The position numbers and the translations under genes were made by a program. Positions 1 through 12,637 of a stretch of DNA of 64,000 bases are shown in pieces. Each line of letters opens with the position of its first letter. Within the stretch, counting starts at the first letter, position 1. The DNA comes from Myxocyprinus asiaticus (lineage: Eukaryota; Chordata; Actinopteri; Cypriniformes; Catostomidae). The stretch lies in contig NC_059382.1 of the NCBI RefSeq assembly GCF_019703515.2, positions 16,618,501 to 16,682,500 of the forward strand. The letters run 5' to 3'. The notes beneath the pieces were generated by a model. It was not told the origin of the DNA. It worked only from the letters and a program-made list of their open reading frames with translations, and searched no databases.

Positions 1-1067
1 TGAGATTTCTCCAGTTTGCGTACATCTCTGAAATTCTTGACCTTGGAGAACTCGGCTAGTCAAAGAGCATTGATGATTGGTTAAAACTAATCGTAGGTGT
101 GGTTTGAACGTGCCGTTTTTCTTATTTTTATATTTTTTATTTACAATCATGTGTGCCAACTGAGTTGTTACTTAGATTACTGTCATTAAAATGGATAACT
201 TTGAAGCCTGCCTGTAAGAGATTGTGTATATGATTTGCAACACAAACTCTACAAAGACAGCGTGGCCACGACAAATGAGTAGATTTGAACAGAAGAAGGG
301 TATTTTTTGCCCCCACATTTGAATTTCAGGAGCATTTTTATGATTTTTAATGCCATTTTTGCCCCAAGCTCTCCTTAATTTCCTACCATAAAGTGGCCAC
401 GCAGCTGTATCAAAAGGATTGAGCACGTTTGACTCGCGACAAGAGCGCTACCTCGAGCTGTCATTTGCTTGTGAGATAGTGGCCATCCGAAGGGTTCAGT
501 GAGAGTTAAGAATGGAACGGAGAGCAGGCGCGATCCCATGAAGGGTGATGGAAGAGTGCAGAACGCGTGTGAGGGGAGAGCTGTGAGGGTGCGTGCTCTG
601 GGATGCGCTAGAGAATGAAGCCGCTCATGTCTCATTTAAATTGCACATGTAATTATTATTTATATATTCTAAAATATTGTACACTAATTTGCTGAATCGA
701 TATTCATGCGATTTTTAACAGTTTAAATCGATTATTTACCAACACTAACAGTTCTCGATTCAAAACTCATATTTCAAGATCGATGCATATGAATCGGCAG
801 GAATAGTTATCTATGCATTGAGAAAACGAGTGAATCGTTATATCCCTAGTCACCATTCACTTTCATAGTATGGAAAAATGTGTGAAATTTGTCAGAAGAT
901 GTTAGTAAAACTCAGTAGACAAATTCTTCATTAGTGAGGGTGCATTATTGTCACCACACAAATTTTGAAAAAATAATAAAATAAATACTAAAGAGAAATA
1001 AAATAACAAAATAAATTGGCCAAAATGCAAGGCAATGACTCAAACTGGTCACACTGGTAAATATATA
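1..1067. other. AT-rich flank without a recognisable gene
   Basis: No coding exon was recognised on either strand; the open frames here are short and show no family motif. A stretch at about 680-858 with repeated ATCGATT-like words and the end TATATCCCTAG resembles the edge of a dispersed teleost DNA-transposon fragment, but only one end is visible. Confidence 0.5.
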
Positions 1068-1389
1068 CAGTTCTGTGAAAAGTATTTGCCCCCATCCTGA
1101 TTTCTTCTGTTTTTGTGTATATATCATACTAAATTGTTTCCAAAAATTCAAACTAAATCTAATATAAAACAAAAGCAATCTGAGTAAAAACTAAATACAG
1201 TTTTTAAATGATAATGTTATTTATTTAAGCAAAAAAGTTATCCAATACCAACTGGGCCTGTGTGAAAAAAGTATTTGCCCATTAGTTACTAAATTCTCAA
1301 ATCTATAAAACTGCATTCATAATGGGGTTCAGCTAGACAAGACACACCCAGGCCTGAAAAAGGTGATTGAAATAAATCAGTCTGTCTAG

Positions 1390-2291
1390 GGTTACGAAGC
1401 TATTTCAAAGGCTCTGGGACTCCAAAGAGCCACAGTGAGAGCCATTTTCTCAAAATGGAGAAAACTTGGCACAGTAGTGAACCTTCCCAGAAGTGGCCGA
1501 CCTTTCAAAATTCCTCCAAAGCAATGACTCATCCAGGAAGTCACAAAAAGGCCAAGGACAACAAGGAATTGCAGGCCTCTCTCGCATCAGTAAAGGTCAC
1601 TGTTCATGCCTCCACTATCAGACACTGGCCAAGAATGCCATCCATGGAAGAGTGGCGAGGCGAAAACACTGCTAACCCAGAAGAACATTAAGGATCGTCT
1701 GAACCTTGATGGTCCTCAAAGCTTTTGGGAGAATATTCTGTGGACTTATGAGTTGAAAGTGGAACTGTTTGGAAGACAGGGGTCCAGTTACATCTGCCGT
1801 AAATCATACACAGAATTCCACAAAAAGAACATCATACCTACGGTCAGTGGTGGTGGTAGTGTTATGGTGTGGGGATGCTTTGCTGTTTCGGGGCCAGGAC
1901 GACTTGCAATAATTGAGGGAAACATGAATTCTGCTCTCCACCAGACAATCCTAAAGGAGAACGTCCTGTCATCAGTCCGTGAGTTGAAGCTCAAGCGCAA
2001 CTGGATTATGCAACAAGAAGTAAGTCTACCTCTGAATGGCTGAAAGGAAGCAAAATTTAAGTTTTGGAGAGGCCTAGTCAAAGTCCTAACTTGAACTCGA
2101 TTGAGATGCTGTGGCAGGACCTTAAACGGGCAGTTTATGCTTGAAAACCCTCCAATGTGGCTGAACTAAAGGAGTTCTGCAAAGAAGAGTGGGACAAAAT
2201 TCCACTACAGTGTTGTGAAAGACTGATCTCCAGTTATCGGAAGCGTTTGGTGGCAGTTGTTGCTGCTAAAGGTGGCACAACCAGCTATTAA
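1390..2291 (+). pseudogene. Tc1-like transposase, broken by frameshifts and stops
   Basis: Conceptual translation across frames shows the N-terminal helix-turn-helix region (GYEAISKALGLQRATVRAIF at about 1391-1450, then KWRKLGTVVNLPRSGRP) and the central catalytic part at 1606-2043 with SVMVWGCFAVSGPGRLAIIE. The later stretch with SPNLNSIEMLWQDLKRAV at about 2087-2140 is typical of the last catalytic block of DDE Tc1 transposases. The product would bind the element ends and catalyse cut-and-paste transposition in the nucleus. Several frame changes and stops lie between these blocks, so this copy cannot make a functional enzyme. Confidence 0.85.
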
Positions 2292-2508
2292 GTTTAAGGG
2301 AGCAAAGTCAAACCGAACGCAATTTTAGAGTTTTTAGGAAAAATAGATTTTAAAAACCTTTTATAGAATTCCTTACACATTTCTCGCCATGGAAATAGCC
2401 ATAGAAGCTGGCATGGCATTAAAAACAAACAAACAAGGGAGCAGTTATTTTTTCACATGGGTGATATAGGTGTTGGATAACTTTTTTGCTTCAGCAAAGA
2501 AATATATA

Positions 2509-3029
2509 CACTACCGTTCAAAAGTTTGGGGTCAGCTGCCTGAAATGTTTCTCATGATCTTAAAAATCTTTTGATCTGAAGGCGTATGCTTAAATTTTTT
2601 AAATTAGTTTTGTAGACAAAAATATAATTGTGCCAACAGATTAATTTATTTAATTACAAAATTGTATTTAAAAAAAAAATAGTTTTTGAAATTGATTACT
2701 TCGACTGAATAATTAAGAAAAGCAGCCACTAAGTGCCCAACATAGATGGGAACTCCTTCAGTACTGTTTAAAAAGCATCCTAGGGTGATACCTCAAGAAG
2801 TTGGTTGAGAAAATGTCAAGAGTACATGTCTGCAAATTCTAGGCAAAGTTTAGCAATTGAAGATGCTAAAATATAACATAGTTTTGATTTATTTTGGATT
2901 TTTTTAGTCACAACATAATTCCCATATTTCCATTTCTATTATTCCATAGTTGTGATGACTTTACTATTATTCTAAAATGTGAAAAAAATAAAGAATGAGT
3001 AAGCAACCTTAAACTTTTGAACGGTGGTG
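2509..3029. mobile_element. Nested Tc1-type MITE (521 bp)
   Basis: Terminal inverted repeats begin CACTACCGTTCAAAAGTTT at 2509 and end with the inverted form AAACTTTTGAACGGTGGTG at 3029, flanked on both sides by TA. It contains no coding sequence and interrupts the right arm of the surrounding Tc1-like element, so it inserted later. The end sequence matches a very common teleost non-autonomous Tc1/mariner family (recognised from memory). Confidence 0.9.
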
Positions 3030-3165
3030 TATGTATAAATTTGAAAACTGCATTTTGTGTTTACTCAGGTTGCCTATGTTTTAGGTTATATCTCGTTTGA
3101 AGATATGAAAAATACACAAAAATAGAAGAAATCAGGAAGGGGGCAAATACTTTTTCACAGCACTG

Positions 3166-3819
3166 TGCACATTTTTACAGCTTGGGAAACTCACAGCAAT
3201 ATGCCCTCATTTTTACCCCTCAGGGTAGAAATAACCCTTTATATGTTCTCACCCAATTACCCTAAATCGACTAAACCATCATCCAGAGTGAAATTTATAT
3301 TGCCTTGCATGCAAATGAACTATTGGCATATATATTTACTAACAAACAAACAATCATATTCAAATCAGAAAACATATAATTTACTATTAATTCTTGATTT
3401 ATGTCCAAAATCACAACAATCAGTTTACACTACTTAAACATTGCGCTCAAATTAACCCCTCAAATTACACTATTCGAACAGACCATATAGCACAACTCGG
3501 AATAAAAGAAGCGCGTTTGACATTCCGTGTACATTTTTGCAGATGAACACAAGACAGATTGACTTGATTAGGTGAGAAATTGACCATGCTAGCTTCACAT
3601 TACTGTTTCCGTATGTGTTAGACTTTCAATAATGATCTGTTGTCAATGTGCTTAGACTTCCCCAATCTCTAATAAAACACATAATAAATTAAAGGTGTAC
3701 CTTAGTAATATTTTCCCTTATTCTCATTAAGGGAAAGCTGTAAAGCTGTACTCCTTAAGAAATTAATTGCAATTATGAATGTGTAAAATCATGAGCACTC
3801 GCTCGAGATTAAGTCTACA
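3166..3819. other. Non-coding spacer
   Basis: AT-rich sequence with no supported exon or complete repeat. The open frame at 3165-3437 has no recognisable domain and starts inside the transposon end. Confidence 0.4.
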
Positions 3820-4517
3820 GTCACATCAGTAACCTTGAAAAAGCTATTTTATTCCACATGGAGAGTGTCCCTTCATGGGGGCTGCCATGTTAGAATCACA
3901 TGACCACTCGAATACTACTCACCTGTGCTGCCTTCATGTGCTATCGGAATCATCCTATTTCCCACTTCTGAAGTGGTAATTATGAGTATGTCATGTTCAC
4001 GTGCTTTGTTGTCGGAAAGAACGGGAAACATGGACGACGCCAGGTTCATTCATACATATTTCTTGAGGAACTTTTGACACCATAATACATATTACTCAGT
4101 TAGCTTGCTGACGACACTGGAATTTTGGTAAAATACAAGCTATTTTCACGGTGTAAAAATGTAAAACATGCATAGAATGGTTGCTTATATACATGAATGA
4201 ATTTGACCATAACGGCAAGCGCAAACAATTAGCTGTATTTAGAAAAATGAATAAAACCTGTCATTCACTACAGAAACTCTTCTCTGCCATGTTGAAAGTT
4301 TAGAACTCCCTCCATCTCGGAAACTCTGTGTCAAAATTATCTCAGAGTTTCCCAGTCGTAATTACGCCTTGAGGGGTCATTCATGTGCAACTTCCGAGTA
4401 CGAAACTGGTATTTACGATAATTCCGATAGCACGTAAAGGCAGCATTAATCTCAGTAACCTCCCTATTATTGGACACTTTCACTCATGGATTAAATAAAA
4501 AAGTTACTGAGTGCACT
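3820..4517. repeat. Large foldback (inverted-repeat) element
   Basis: The left arm (about 3826-3960) and the right arm (about 4410-4515) are imperfect reverse complements. Shared landmarks are AGTAAC at the outer ends, AGTGTCC further in, and GTGCTATCGGAAT near 3940 against its inverse near 4420. The interior is AT-rich and non-coding. This is the structure of a non-autonomous foldback or MITE-like element; I do not recognise the family. Confidence 0.6.
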
Positions 4518-4519
4518 TT

Positions 4520-6512
4520 AAGGCTGCGCACTCATTCTTACTCTCACGCCATGGAATTACTACAGGGCTTTCATTCATTACATATAGATAAATAGTCATA
4601 TTTAACACAGATTTAAACATTAAGACTCCATATGTCTTGGACTCATGATGGTGCCGAGTATGGCTGCTGCGTTGCGAGCTCTCATACAACATGGTAGTGT
4701 TTTGTTTGTTTTGTTTACAATTCTTATGTTTTTTGTCTTGGATGTTGTCTGCCTTATTGTCTACGACAGACAAACACTTTTGGACATTGGTTCAGCAATT
4801 TCGCACCGTAAACAGGACTTCAAATTCCTCAATGCCGACCCGCTGTTTACAAACACGCAAGCGGAGCCCTTTGTCTGGGCAGTCCAGACACGGAAACGCA
4901 GGAGGAAAAGGGGAAACAGAGCCGGCGTTCTCATCAGAGTAAGACGCCGCGCAAATCGACCCCCGCTACACAGTATTCTACTGGCAAATGTTCAGTCTCT
5001 GGATAACAAGCTCTGTGAGCTGAAAGCGCGGATCTCTTTCCAACGAGAGACGAGGGACTGCTGCATTATCTGCCTTACGGAAACTTGGATGTCTGCTGAG
5101 ATTCCAGATTCAGCCATTGAACCCGTGGGGTTCTCCGTGCACCGAGCAGACAGAGCGAAAGATCTCTCAGGTAAAAGCAAAGGTGGTGGTGTATGTTTTA
5201 TGATCAACAAATCCTGGTGTGATCAGAGGAACGTACATTCTATCAAGTCTTCTGCTCTCCTGATCTGGAATTTCTCATGCTTCTGTGTCGACCATTCTGG
5301 CTACCGAGGGAATTCACAGCAGTCATTATCATTACTGTGTACATACCACCACAAGCCGACACAGACCGGGCAATCAAGGAACTGTATGGGAGTATAAGTG
5401 AGCAGGAAACCGCACACCCTGAGGCCGCGTTCATTGTGACCGGGGACTTTAATAAAGCCAGTTTCAAATCAGTCGCACCAAAATACCACCAGCACATTAG
5501 TTTCAACAAACGAGGGGACCGGGTTTTGGACCATTGCTACTCTCCCTTCCAGGATGGCTACAAATCCCTCCCACCCACCATTTGGCAAATCGGACCACTC
5601 TTCCATTCTGCTTCTGCCCACTTACAGGCAAAAATTGAAACAGGAAGCACCCACCCTCAGAACGATCCAGTGCTGGTTGGACCAATCAGACTCTACGCTA
5701 CAGGACTGTTTTGATCACACGGACTGGGAGATGTTCCGGTCCGCCTCTGATGACGACATCAAGCTTTACGCTGATAGCGTAATGTGTTTCATCAGAAAGT
5801 GCGTAGAGGATGTCGTTCCGACCAGAACAACACGGATCTATCCGAACCAGAAGCCATGCATAAATAGCGATGTTCGCGCTGCACTTAATGTGCGGACCTC
5901 CGCTTTTAATTCCAGGAACGCGGAGGAGCATAAACAAGCCAGTTATGCCCTCCGCAAAACTATCAGAACAGCAAAACACCAGTACAGGTACAAGATTGAA
6001 GGACAGTTTAACACCACCAACTCTAGAAGCATGTGGCAGGGAATTAACATCATCACGGACTTTAAAGGGAATAAAAACTCTAAAATAAAAAATTACTCTT
6101 ACTCTTATATCTCACACCGGACTGTCATAAATTATATTATTATTATATTATATTCTCTCTTAACAACTTACTATCAACCGACAGCCTGAATGTCAATACA
6201 GTACAATACAACCTACTGTACATTCTATATATACTATATATACTTTTTTTATTGAATAATGTGTATCTATATTGTGTGTATTGTATACTGTACAGTGTAT
6301 GTTATTATTTGTATAGTGTTGTGTGTAATTATGTGTATATTAGACTTTAAATTGTGCTGTGTTAATTTGATGTTATTGTAAAATGGTATATGTCTCATCA
6401 CTGTCACGACTGCTATGTTGATCGGAACTGCACCCAAGAATTTCACACACCATTGCACTTGTGTATATGGCTGTGTGACAATAAAAGTGATTTGATTTGA
6501 TTTTGATTTGAT
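4520..6512 (+). mobile_element. CR1/L2/Rex1-like LINE, internally deleted
   Basis: The interval starts with an endonuclease-like coding region, continues into the linker that follows the endonuclease in fish LINEs, then passes at about 6085 into AT-rich 3' sequence. It ends with GTGACAATAAAAGTGATTTG and a short TTTGA-type repeat tail at 6474-6512. Short-repeat tails are usual in CR1/L2-group elements, hence the assignment. The reverse transcriptase that should separate linker and tail is missing. The exact 5' end is uncertain. Confidence 0.75.
4645..6085 (+). pseudogene. LINE ORF2 remnant: AP endonuclease and linker, no reverse transcriptase
   Basis: The first frame (4645-5397) carries ILLANVQSLDNKL at about 4977-5015 and CLTETWM near 5070-5095, the N (strand start) and E (TETW) motifs of APE-type endonucleases, followed by GGGVCFMI at about 5184. 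At about 5280 the reading continues in another frame (5277-5714) with VTGDFN at about 5437-5454, the D.N catalytic motif. A third frame (to about 6085) has the linker region with RKTIRTAKHQYRYKIE. The endonuclease would nick target DNA for target-primed reverse transcription. At least two frameshifts and the absence of a reverse transcriptase make this a dead copy. Confidence 0.8.
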
Positions 6513-6639
6513 ATTTAACACCCTTTGATGACATCAAATCCTTATGTTTGCTTAACAAAAAGTCTGATATAGAATATGATCAGTGCGATGTCTGAATTTA
6601 AAGCGCATCATCACAAAAAGATGCAGTGAAATTTCCTTT

Positions 6640-6739
6640 TGTTTTTCACTAAAGAAATAAAAGGCATAGGGGTTTGGAACAATATGAAGATGAGTAAATT
6701 ATGACAAAATTTCCATTTTTGGAGAACTATCCCTTTAAA
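6640..6739. repeat. TTAA foldback family, right-half fragment
   Basis: GGTTTGGAACAATATGAAG at 6670-6688 followed by GGAGAACTATCCCTTTAA at 6721-6738 is the right end of the foldback family that recurs throughout this window (complete copies at 37590 and 56333). The left half is absent. Confidence 0.75.
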
Positions 6740-7489
6740 GAGGAGCTCACACTCAGTTCAGTTAAGGTCTTCGCACAAAAACAGGATTGCGCTAGGGAAA
6801 GCTGAGGATGTTGTGGGATGGGGATTCTGGTGTTCTCAATAGAGCATCTCTCTCCTGGGCTGAGTTCTGCCCTGCACCGAACTAACAGGATTTCATAGAT
6901 GGTGTCTCACAGCCAATGATGCTTCCCCTCCAGACACTGAAACCTGCTCACACAAGAAGAAAACCACTAAGCTGGTTTGAGGCTGGCTTTCCAGGCTTTT
7001 CATCAAAACACACATACACTCGCCCCCGAGCTGTTCTGAGGGAAAACCTCAATCCACCAAGGCACACAGCTGGACAATTATAATATGTATTTTTTACTTT
7101 CATAAATCACTGTGACACAAATGGCTTCATATCATGATAAAAAGGAGCAATATGCACAGAAGCTTTGCTAATAAGGCCTTTTAGTATCAGACCTTAGCCA
7201 GACTTTTGCTGCTTATTCTGAACAAGAACCGCTAATTAAGACTGTGTCTTAATTATTATGTTATAATAATAATAATGTTTTTGCATGCCATTTATAGGTG
7301 GGTTTATCTGAGATAGATTTTACAACAATTAAAGACTGATATGGGGAATAAAAATTTTTTTTTAAAAAAGAGAGAAATTGGCTTGACAATCTTGAATGAT
7401 TGTGCAGAAAAATAACGAAAAATGTATAGACTCTAAATACAGTACATTACAGAAAATAAGTACAGACTGTTTTACAGACACATAAGAAA
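6740..7489. other. Non-coding stretch
   Basis: I see no exon or complete repeat. Several polyA and TAATAATAA runs lie at about 7250-7380. Confidence 0.4.
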
Positions 7490-7559
7490 ACCAGTCTGAT
7501 CTCATGAGCATTACATGACCATGGCAACATTTTTGCTAAACAGAATTACTTGCATCATC

Positions 7560-7975
7560 ACACTTTTTGCTGCAGTTTCCCAGTGAGATGTCCAGCAGGG
7601 GGCTCAAAAAGCGAGTGAAATGATGTCGTAATCAGAGGTTTTTAAGGTGAATATTAGATGGAGGTTTTAATGAGTAAAACGTACTGTACCTCCCTAACGT
7701 AAACTTCAACCTAAACCTAACTAAATGTCTCCTAAAAGACAATGAGAGGTGAACAAAACAGACATCCTTACCCTTAACCAACACCTAAACCTAACCAATA
7801 GTGTTAAGGCAAATGTGACTTGAAAAGCACATTTTCTGAAGCAACCACATCATTTTGTGTCACTTCAATGACACTTTCATCTCACGTGTCAGCATGTGTA
7901 ATTGGCTGGGCTCAAACCGCGGTCTTCCGAGTCCAACACTCTGTCAGGTTAGCTACCACGGAAGGAAATCCTGTT
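7560..7975 (-). repeat. Probable tRNA-derived SINE
   Basis: Read on the minus strand, 7900-7970 resembles a tRNA gene: an A-box-like TGGTAGCTAACCTG and a B-box-like CGGTTTGAGCCC with about the normal spacing. The body runs leftward to about 7560. RNA polymerase III would start transcription at the tRNA-like head. The head lacks a convincing intact cloverleaf, so I call a SINE and not a tRNA gene. Confidence 0.5.
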
Positions 7976-9339
7976 GAAATAAGTGTGTAAATATAGGTTG
8001 GTCTGTAATACAGCGTTCAAATGTATAGTTTTTCAAATGATGCATTAGGGTAAAAGTGTTTTAATATCATAACATAGCTGTGTGAGAGTAATCGTGCAAA
8101 AACATTAGTGTGTATAAAGTCACAATCAGCCATTGTAGTCATTTTGTGAAAGTGAATAAAACGCACAGTTGTTGTAGTGCCTCTTGTTTTAATTTCTCCA
8201 GGAAACTGTGAAAAATTTTGTAATAGGAACATTCATTCTGTGTGACTAGGTTGATGAAAACTAAGCAGTTTTGCTCAAGGAAATCTAGTTTACTTGCTTC
8301 ACATTGCATCAAACAAAACTTTGAAATATCTTTCAAAGATTTCATGTCATTCACCTATCAAATTTTGGCAAGTCCAATGATTAGTTCTTCCTCCAAATCA
8401 CTGACTGTATTAACTTAGTCTCTTGTAAACACGATTTTGTTGCCAGGTGGAATGGTAAAAGAAAGCCTTTTAAAATGTCCTTTCTCTTAAAAGACGTTTA
8501 AAGCCAGCCAATCAGATTAGAGCTTACTCGATTGAGAAAGTGTTTTCCAGTTTTGTGTGCAAGATGCTTTGGACAGTTTGTGGGTGTGCCGTCTATGGCT
8601 GAGATAAGGCCTTTTGTGTCTTTTAAGGGCTGTTTTGCGGTTGTGTAGGTTAAGCATGTACAAATAATGTCCTTTGTGTGTTTGTGTGTAGTGCTTTGTT
8701 AGGTTGTTAAGGAGTTGTTTATAGATTGTGGGAAGCAGGGCTGGGATGTGGGAAGTCCAGAGGGATGGCTTTTTTGTGACAGGCCCCCGTCACTGATCTA
8801 ATATTAGTTCTTGTGTCAACTGAGCCCAGCCAAGTGAGAGGCTATACACACACAGTATCAGAGTTATTGAAACGGAGCAGAGGGTACACCATTGCACCAC
8901 CCAGGGGCTGTTGTCCCGGTCTTTCATCCATTGCCTCAAAGAACACAGAGGCTTTCTGTTGGTGTGTGCATTTAAAGGCATTTGGGATGGTCCTCTTAAC
9001 AACCAACTAGTCAGTTAGTGGGGTTGATTAATTTATCTAGATTTTTGTTTCTTTTCACCTTCAAACTTTTTGGAGAGGGTTTTAGCATGATCTAAATTTA
9101 GTGTCTCTACATTCATTTCTTTAAAGCCAGAAAAGCATTTTTGTTACAAATTCACTGGCTTCAATACATTTCATGACAATTACTGTCAAGCTTTAAACCA
9201 CCTGTAAGCTATTTTCCCGTAATGATATGTTATATATTATAATCTGTAGGCCTCTGATTTTCTACGAGGACTATGATAGTACAATTAAAATGTAGTTATT
9301 ACAATTAGTTATTTAGCCTATTTATTGGTTGAATATATG
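7976..9339. other. Non-coding stretch
   Basis: No motif-bearing reading frame, no splice-bounded exon and no complete transposon were recognised. Open frames here are at most 71 codons and overlap on both strands. Confidence 0.4.
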
Positions 9340-9766
9340 AAATTTCATAGTGATCAAGGGCTGTCAAGCTAAAAAGACAAAAATCTACATAAAAGCACCA
9401 TAAAGGTAGTCTGTACTCTTGCATTATGTACTGTATAAGTCTTCTGAAGCCATATGATATATTTGTATGTGAAACAGAAAAAAATGTAAAGCATTATTTA
9501 CTGATAGTATTTCCCTCCGCCCTACCTCTTAAAACTAATTTGCGTCTGCATTCAGATTTTAAAAAATGCAGCACTGATGCGTCCCGACTGGTTTGACATC
9601 AAGCGCCATTGGTTCTTGCATGTGTCAAAGCTGAACGCAGTTTGAAAATGCTGAATAGAGAATGAGATTTGGGAGCTGCAGCGCATGGGAAGATTTTTAA
9701 TGAATAACAACTTAAATTTCTGTCTTCCTAACAGAATTTTAAGTTTTGGGTAAACTATCCCTTTAA
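9340..9766. repeat. Dispersed repeat ending in a TTAA foldback end
   Basis: The right end TAAACTATCCCTTTAA (9751-9766) matches the foldback family seen at 18248, 37590 and 56333. The sequence CTTCTGAAGCCATATGATAT at about 9440 is a word common inside these fish repeats. The left end is not clearly inverted. Confidence 0.55.
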
Positions 9767-10404
9767 TCTTTCATCTTTAAAGTGTAAATCATAAAGCCAT
9801 AGCTTGTCTGTATCTCTTCACAGCTATCTGAAATATGCTTTTATATTTGATAATTATCACTTCCCTAACTGTGTTGGGTATCTTTATTCCAGACAATTAC
9901 TGGTCATAAAAAGGCACATCGTATTTGAAAATCATTTGCTGCGGAAGGCTTTGATTAAGTGGCCAAAAACAAAGATCCGTTTTCTTCAGGCTTTCACAAG
10001 CATGAGAGCTTTGAGTCACCAGCCCCCCCGCTCATGCTGAGCTTTGATGAAAGTCCTGTCAAAGCCAAGTAAAGATTTCACCTCTGAGAGACAGGAGGAA
10101 CAGCTTGAAATGGATGAATCTGCTTCGAGACACAGCACACCCTAATGTTCATTAACTGAGAGAGTGAGAGACACGCAGAGACGCTGACCACTGTGATTGA
10201 GTCAGAGAGACATGATAGAGACAGAGACACATGAACTGTTTGTGGAGCTTATGAGAATATGTGTGAGAGAGAGATAGACACATCAACCATCTGACATAGA
10301 GGGGCGAATTCAGCAACTAGTTTCGTCACTTTTTTGAATGGTATCTCAGCGTGAAACCCTGTGTTTTATTCACTAACCACCCGGCATCTTGTTTAACCAG
10401 GCAT

Positions 10405-10535
10405 TAAGACCCCGTTTGCACCTTGTATTAAGATGCGTCTCAGGTGATCCGATCACATGTGGTCACTTGAAACACATCACTGTTTACACCTGGTCGCTTA
10501 AATGCGTCTTCTGTGACCACTTGTGATTTGGAGGG
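10405..10535. repeat. Short foldback-like repeat fragment
   Basis: GATCACATGTGGTCACTTG at about 10450 and TGTGACCACTTGTGATTTG at about 10510 form an imperfect inverted pair around GTTTACACCTGGTC. Related words (ATGTGATCACAAG, CAGGTGTAAATG) recur at about 18938-18980, suggesting a dispersed family. Confidence 0.45.
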
Positions 10536-11088
10536 GAGGAACTCTCTTTCATTTTACTGCATGATAATAAACCATAACAAAGTCAGAAAAGAAAGAAAGC
10601 GTGAAAAAACGGCACACTATTTCTTCCAGATGCAGCTGAAATTTAATATTTTCAAAGCATATTTAAACAATTAGAAAATAATATAATACAACATATTTTG
10701 TTATATGTTGATGTTTTATTTTTGAAATGATTGAAATGACATAGTAGTCATATGAATATAATAGTTATTTGTCTTGTAATAAACAAAGAAATAGATATCC
10801 TGTGATAGTAAACTTATATAGATGTGAAATAATTATAAAAAATATGATTTACGGAAGTACAAATATATATTGCGTCACCATTACATATCTCAAGGTTGCT
10901 AGCGACCCTATATACTTTTGGTAATTAAGCAATTAGAATGATTTTAGAATTTTGGCATTTTTTATTGTTGCATTATTCATTTTAGAAAGGTTGAGGAATA
11001 CTAAAGGGATGGGGGCATAACTACAAAAAATTAATGAGGTAAAGGGTTAAAATTAGGTCCTGGGTTACTAAAGACCCGAGATATGCAT

Positions 11089-11421
11089 TTAAAGCTGAAG
11101 TATGTAATTCCTGTGACACTAGCGCCACCTAACAGAATTGCAAAAATAAACGTTGTTTAACAGCTTTCTGAATACGCCATTGGTCTAACAAAGAGATTGT
11201 CCCGCCCCCAACTCATGGAATTGGTTGAGTAACATTGTTAGGGCGGGTCAAAGCGGGTCGCTCCAAACAAACAGAGACATTTTCAAAGTGTCACAAAGAC
11301 AGTGCTTACAGTTTTCAAGAAAATTAACCTATGAATGGCTTATTAATAGTTGTCTCTGCATATTAAACTTGGATAGGAGAAAGTATTTTAACACAGAAAA
11401 AGTTACATACATCAGCTTTAA
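11089..11421. repeat. TTAA-flanked MITE (about 333 bp)
   Basis: The left end TTAAAGCTGAAGTATGTAAT and the right end ATACATCAGCTTTAA are inverted copies, each including TTAA, the target preferred by several DNA-transposon groups. It contains no coding domain. Related single ends are visible at about 27803-27826 and 62593-62640. Confidence 0.75.
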
Positions 11422-11626
11422 GGGTTAAAGAGCTGATTCAGGTGCCTGGTTGCTTGTATTAAGTAAGGTATGTCAAATTGGGATAGTCTACTGCATCCTC
11501 CACAACCAACACTCAGAACTGACCTGCAAAATGGCAAATTGTGCAGTGCAAATTGCGTTCAACACAAATTTGAGGTGTTTTGACTGCTGCAATTTATTCT
11601 TAGCTAATTCCTCCCAGAGCGAGGGA

Positions 11627-11845
11627 GACAGATATATCCATACATCCATCTTCGATCGCTTACCCGGGATCAGGTCGCGGTGGCAGCAGACTAAGCAAAG
11701 TAGCCCATACGTCCTTTTCCCTGGCCAAATCCTCTAGGGGATCCTGGGGGATCCCGAGGTGTTCCCAGGTCAGCCGAGAGATATAATCCCTCTAGTGTGT
11801 TCTGGGTCTTCCCCTGGGCCTCCTCCCAGTTGGACATGCCCGAAA
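11627..11845 (-). mobile_element. Rex3/RTE-like LINE 3' end fragment
   Basis: On the minus strand this reads as the last part of a non-LTR retrotransposon: a GC-rich coding-like end (11700-11845), then ACCTGATCCCGGGTAAGCG, and finally a degenerate GATG-type tail (CATACATCCATC on the plus strand at about 11640-11651). A GATG-rich tail is a known feature of fish Rex3 elements. The fragment is strongly 5'-truncated. Confidence 0.65.
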
Positions 11846-12637
11846 CAGATATAGCCCATGGCTAAATATGTGTGTATGGATTTCTGCATGCCCACTGCAG
11901 CAGTACATGTCTAAGAAAAGCATAGGTTATTGTCCCTCCTTGATCTGCGTTTGTGCATCTCTCTAGCTTGACTGCTTTTTGTGTGACACGAGCTGGCTGC
12001 TACAGAGACACTAATTAACAAGCCATGTTATTGAGATCACAGACTTCTCTACATCTTAATTGCATCTTAATGACATTTCAGCTCAGATGTTTCAGCTGGA
12101 GCCAGATAGCATGACAGAGAGAGAGAGAGAGAGAGTGGATTTGATTTAGATGGAAAAAATTTAGAGCAACAAAGCAGACGGGCTAAATCTGACAGTGATT
12201 CTTATATCCTGCGGTCAACATTTCAAGGGGCGTGCGTTGCACTAATCACAGCTAAAACCCTCATCTCGCACTCTCTGAGCCGCAGTCCCAGCGGGAGCGT
12301 GAACTTGATCCACATTCCTGCTTCGTAATTACAGCATCATTCCCAGGTAGCGAGCACTATCTCGCTCTCACACAAGTGCCGATAATCTGACGCTCTGAAT
12401 TTATATTAATGTATTTCCGTGTTTCATCCACAAGCTCCTCTCATCTGTGTTAATCGGATACACTGCACAAATATCCTGAAACCTGACAATAAGGTTTGGC
12501 ACATGTGGTTTGTCGCTGCACGCTTCTGAGGTAGTCATCGTTACAGGCAACAGATTCAGATTTGGGTCCTGTTTTAAGCAGCCCTGTGGATCACAAAAAA
12601 CATAGCCCAAGAAAGTATTTAAACGTTTAAGCCACGC
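11846..12637. other. Non-coding stretch with a short GA microsatellite
   Basis: A (GA)n run lies at 12115-12136. No exon or transposon was recognised. Confidence 0.4.

Larger units (their letters stand above)
1068..3165 (+). mobile_element. Tc1-like DNA transposon with IR/DR ends, degraded
   Basis: The left end (CAGTTCTGTGAAAAGTATTT, from 1068) and the inverted right end (up to 3165) match over about 50 bases. A second, inner copy of the motif TGTGAAAAAAGTATTTGCCC sits at about 1261-1280, with a weaker inner partner near 2440-2490. This is the IR/DR arrangement known from fish Tc1-like elements of the Sleeping Beauty type. A TA flanks the left end; the right flank reads TG, so one target copy has mutated. 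Without the nested MITE at 2509-3029 the element would be about 1.6 kb, the normal length for the group. Confidence 0.9.

Noticed and set aside
7900..7970. Possible tRNA gene
   Set aside because: A and B boxes are recognisable but acceptor and anticodon stems do not pair convincingly, and a repeat body follows; treated as a SINE.
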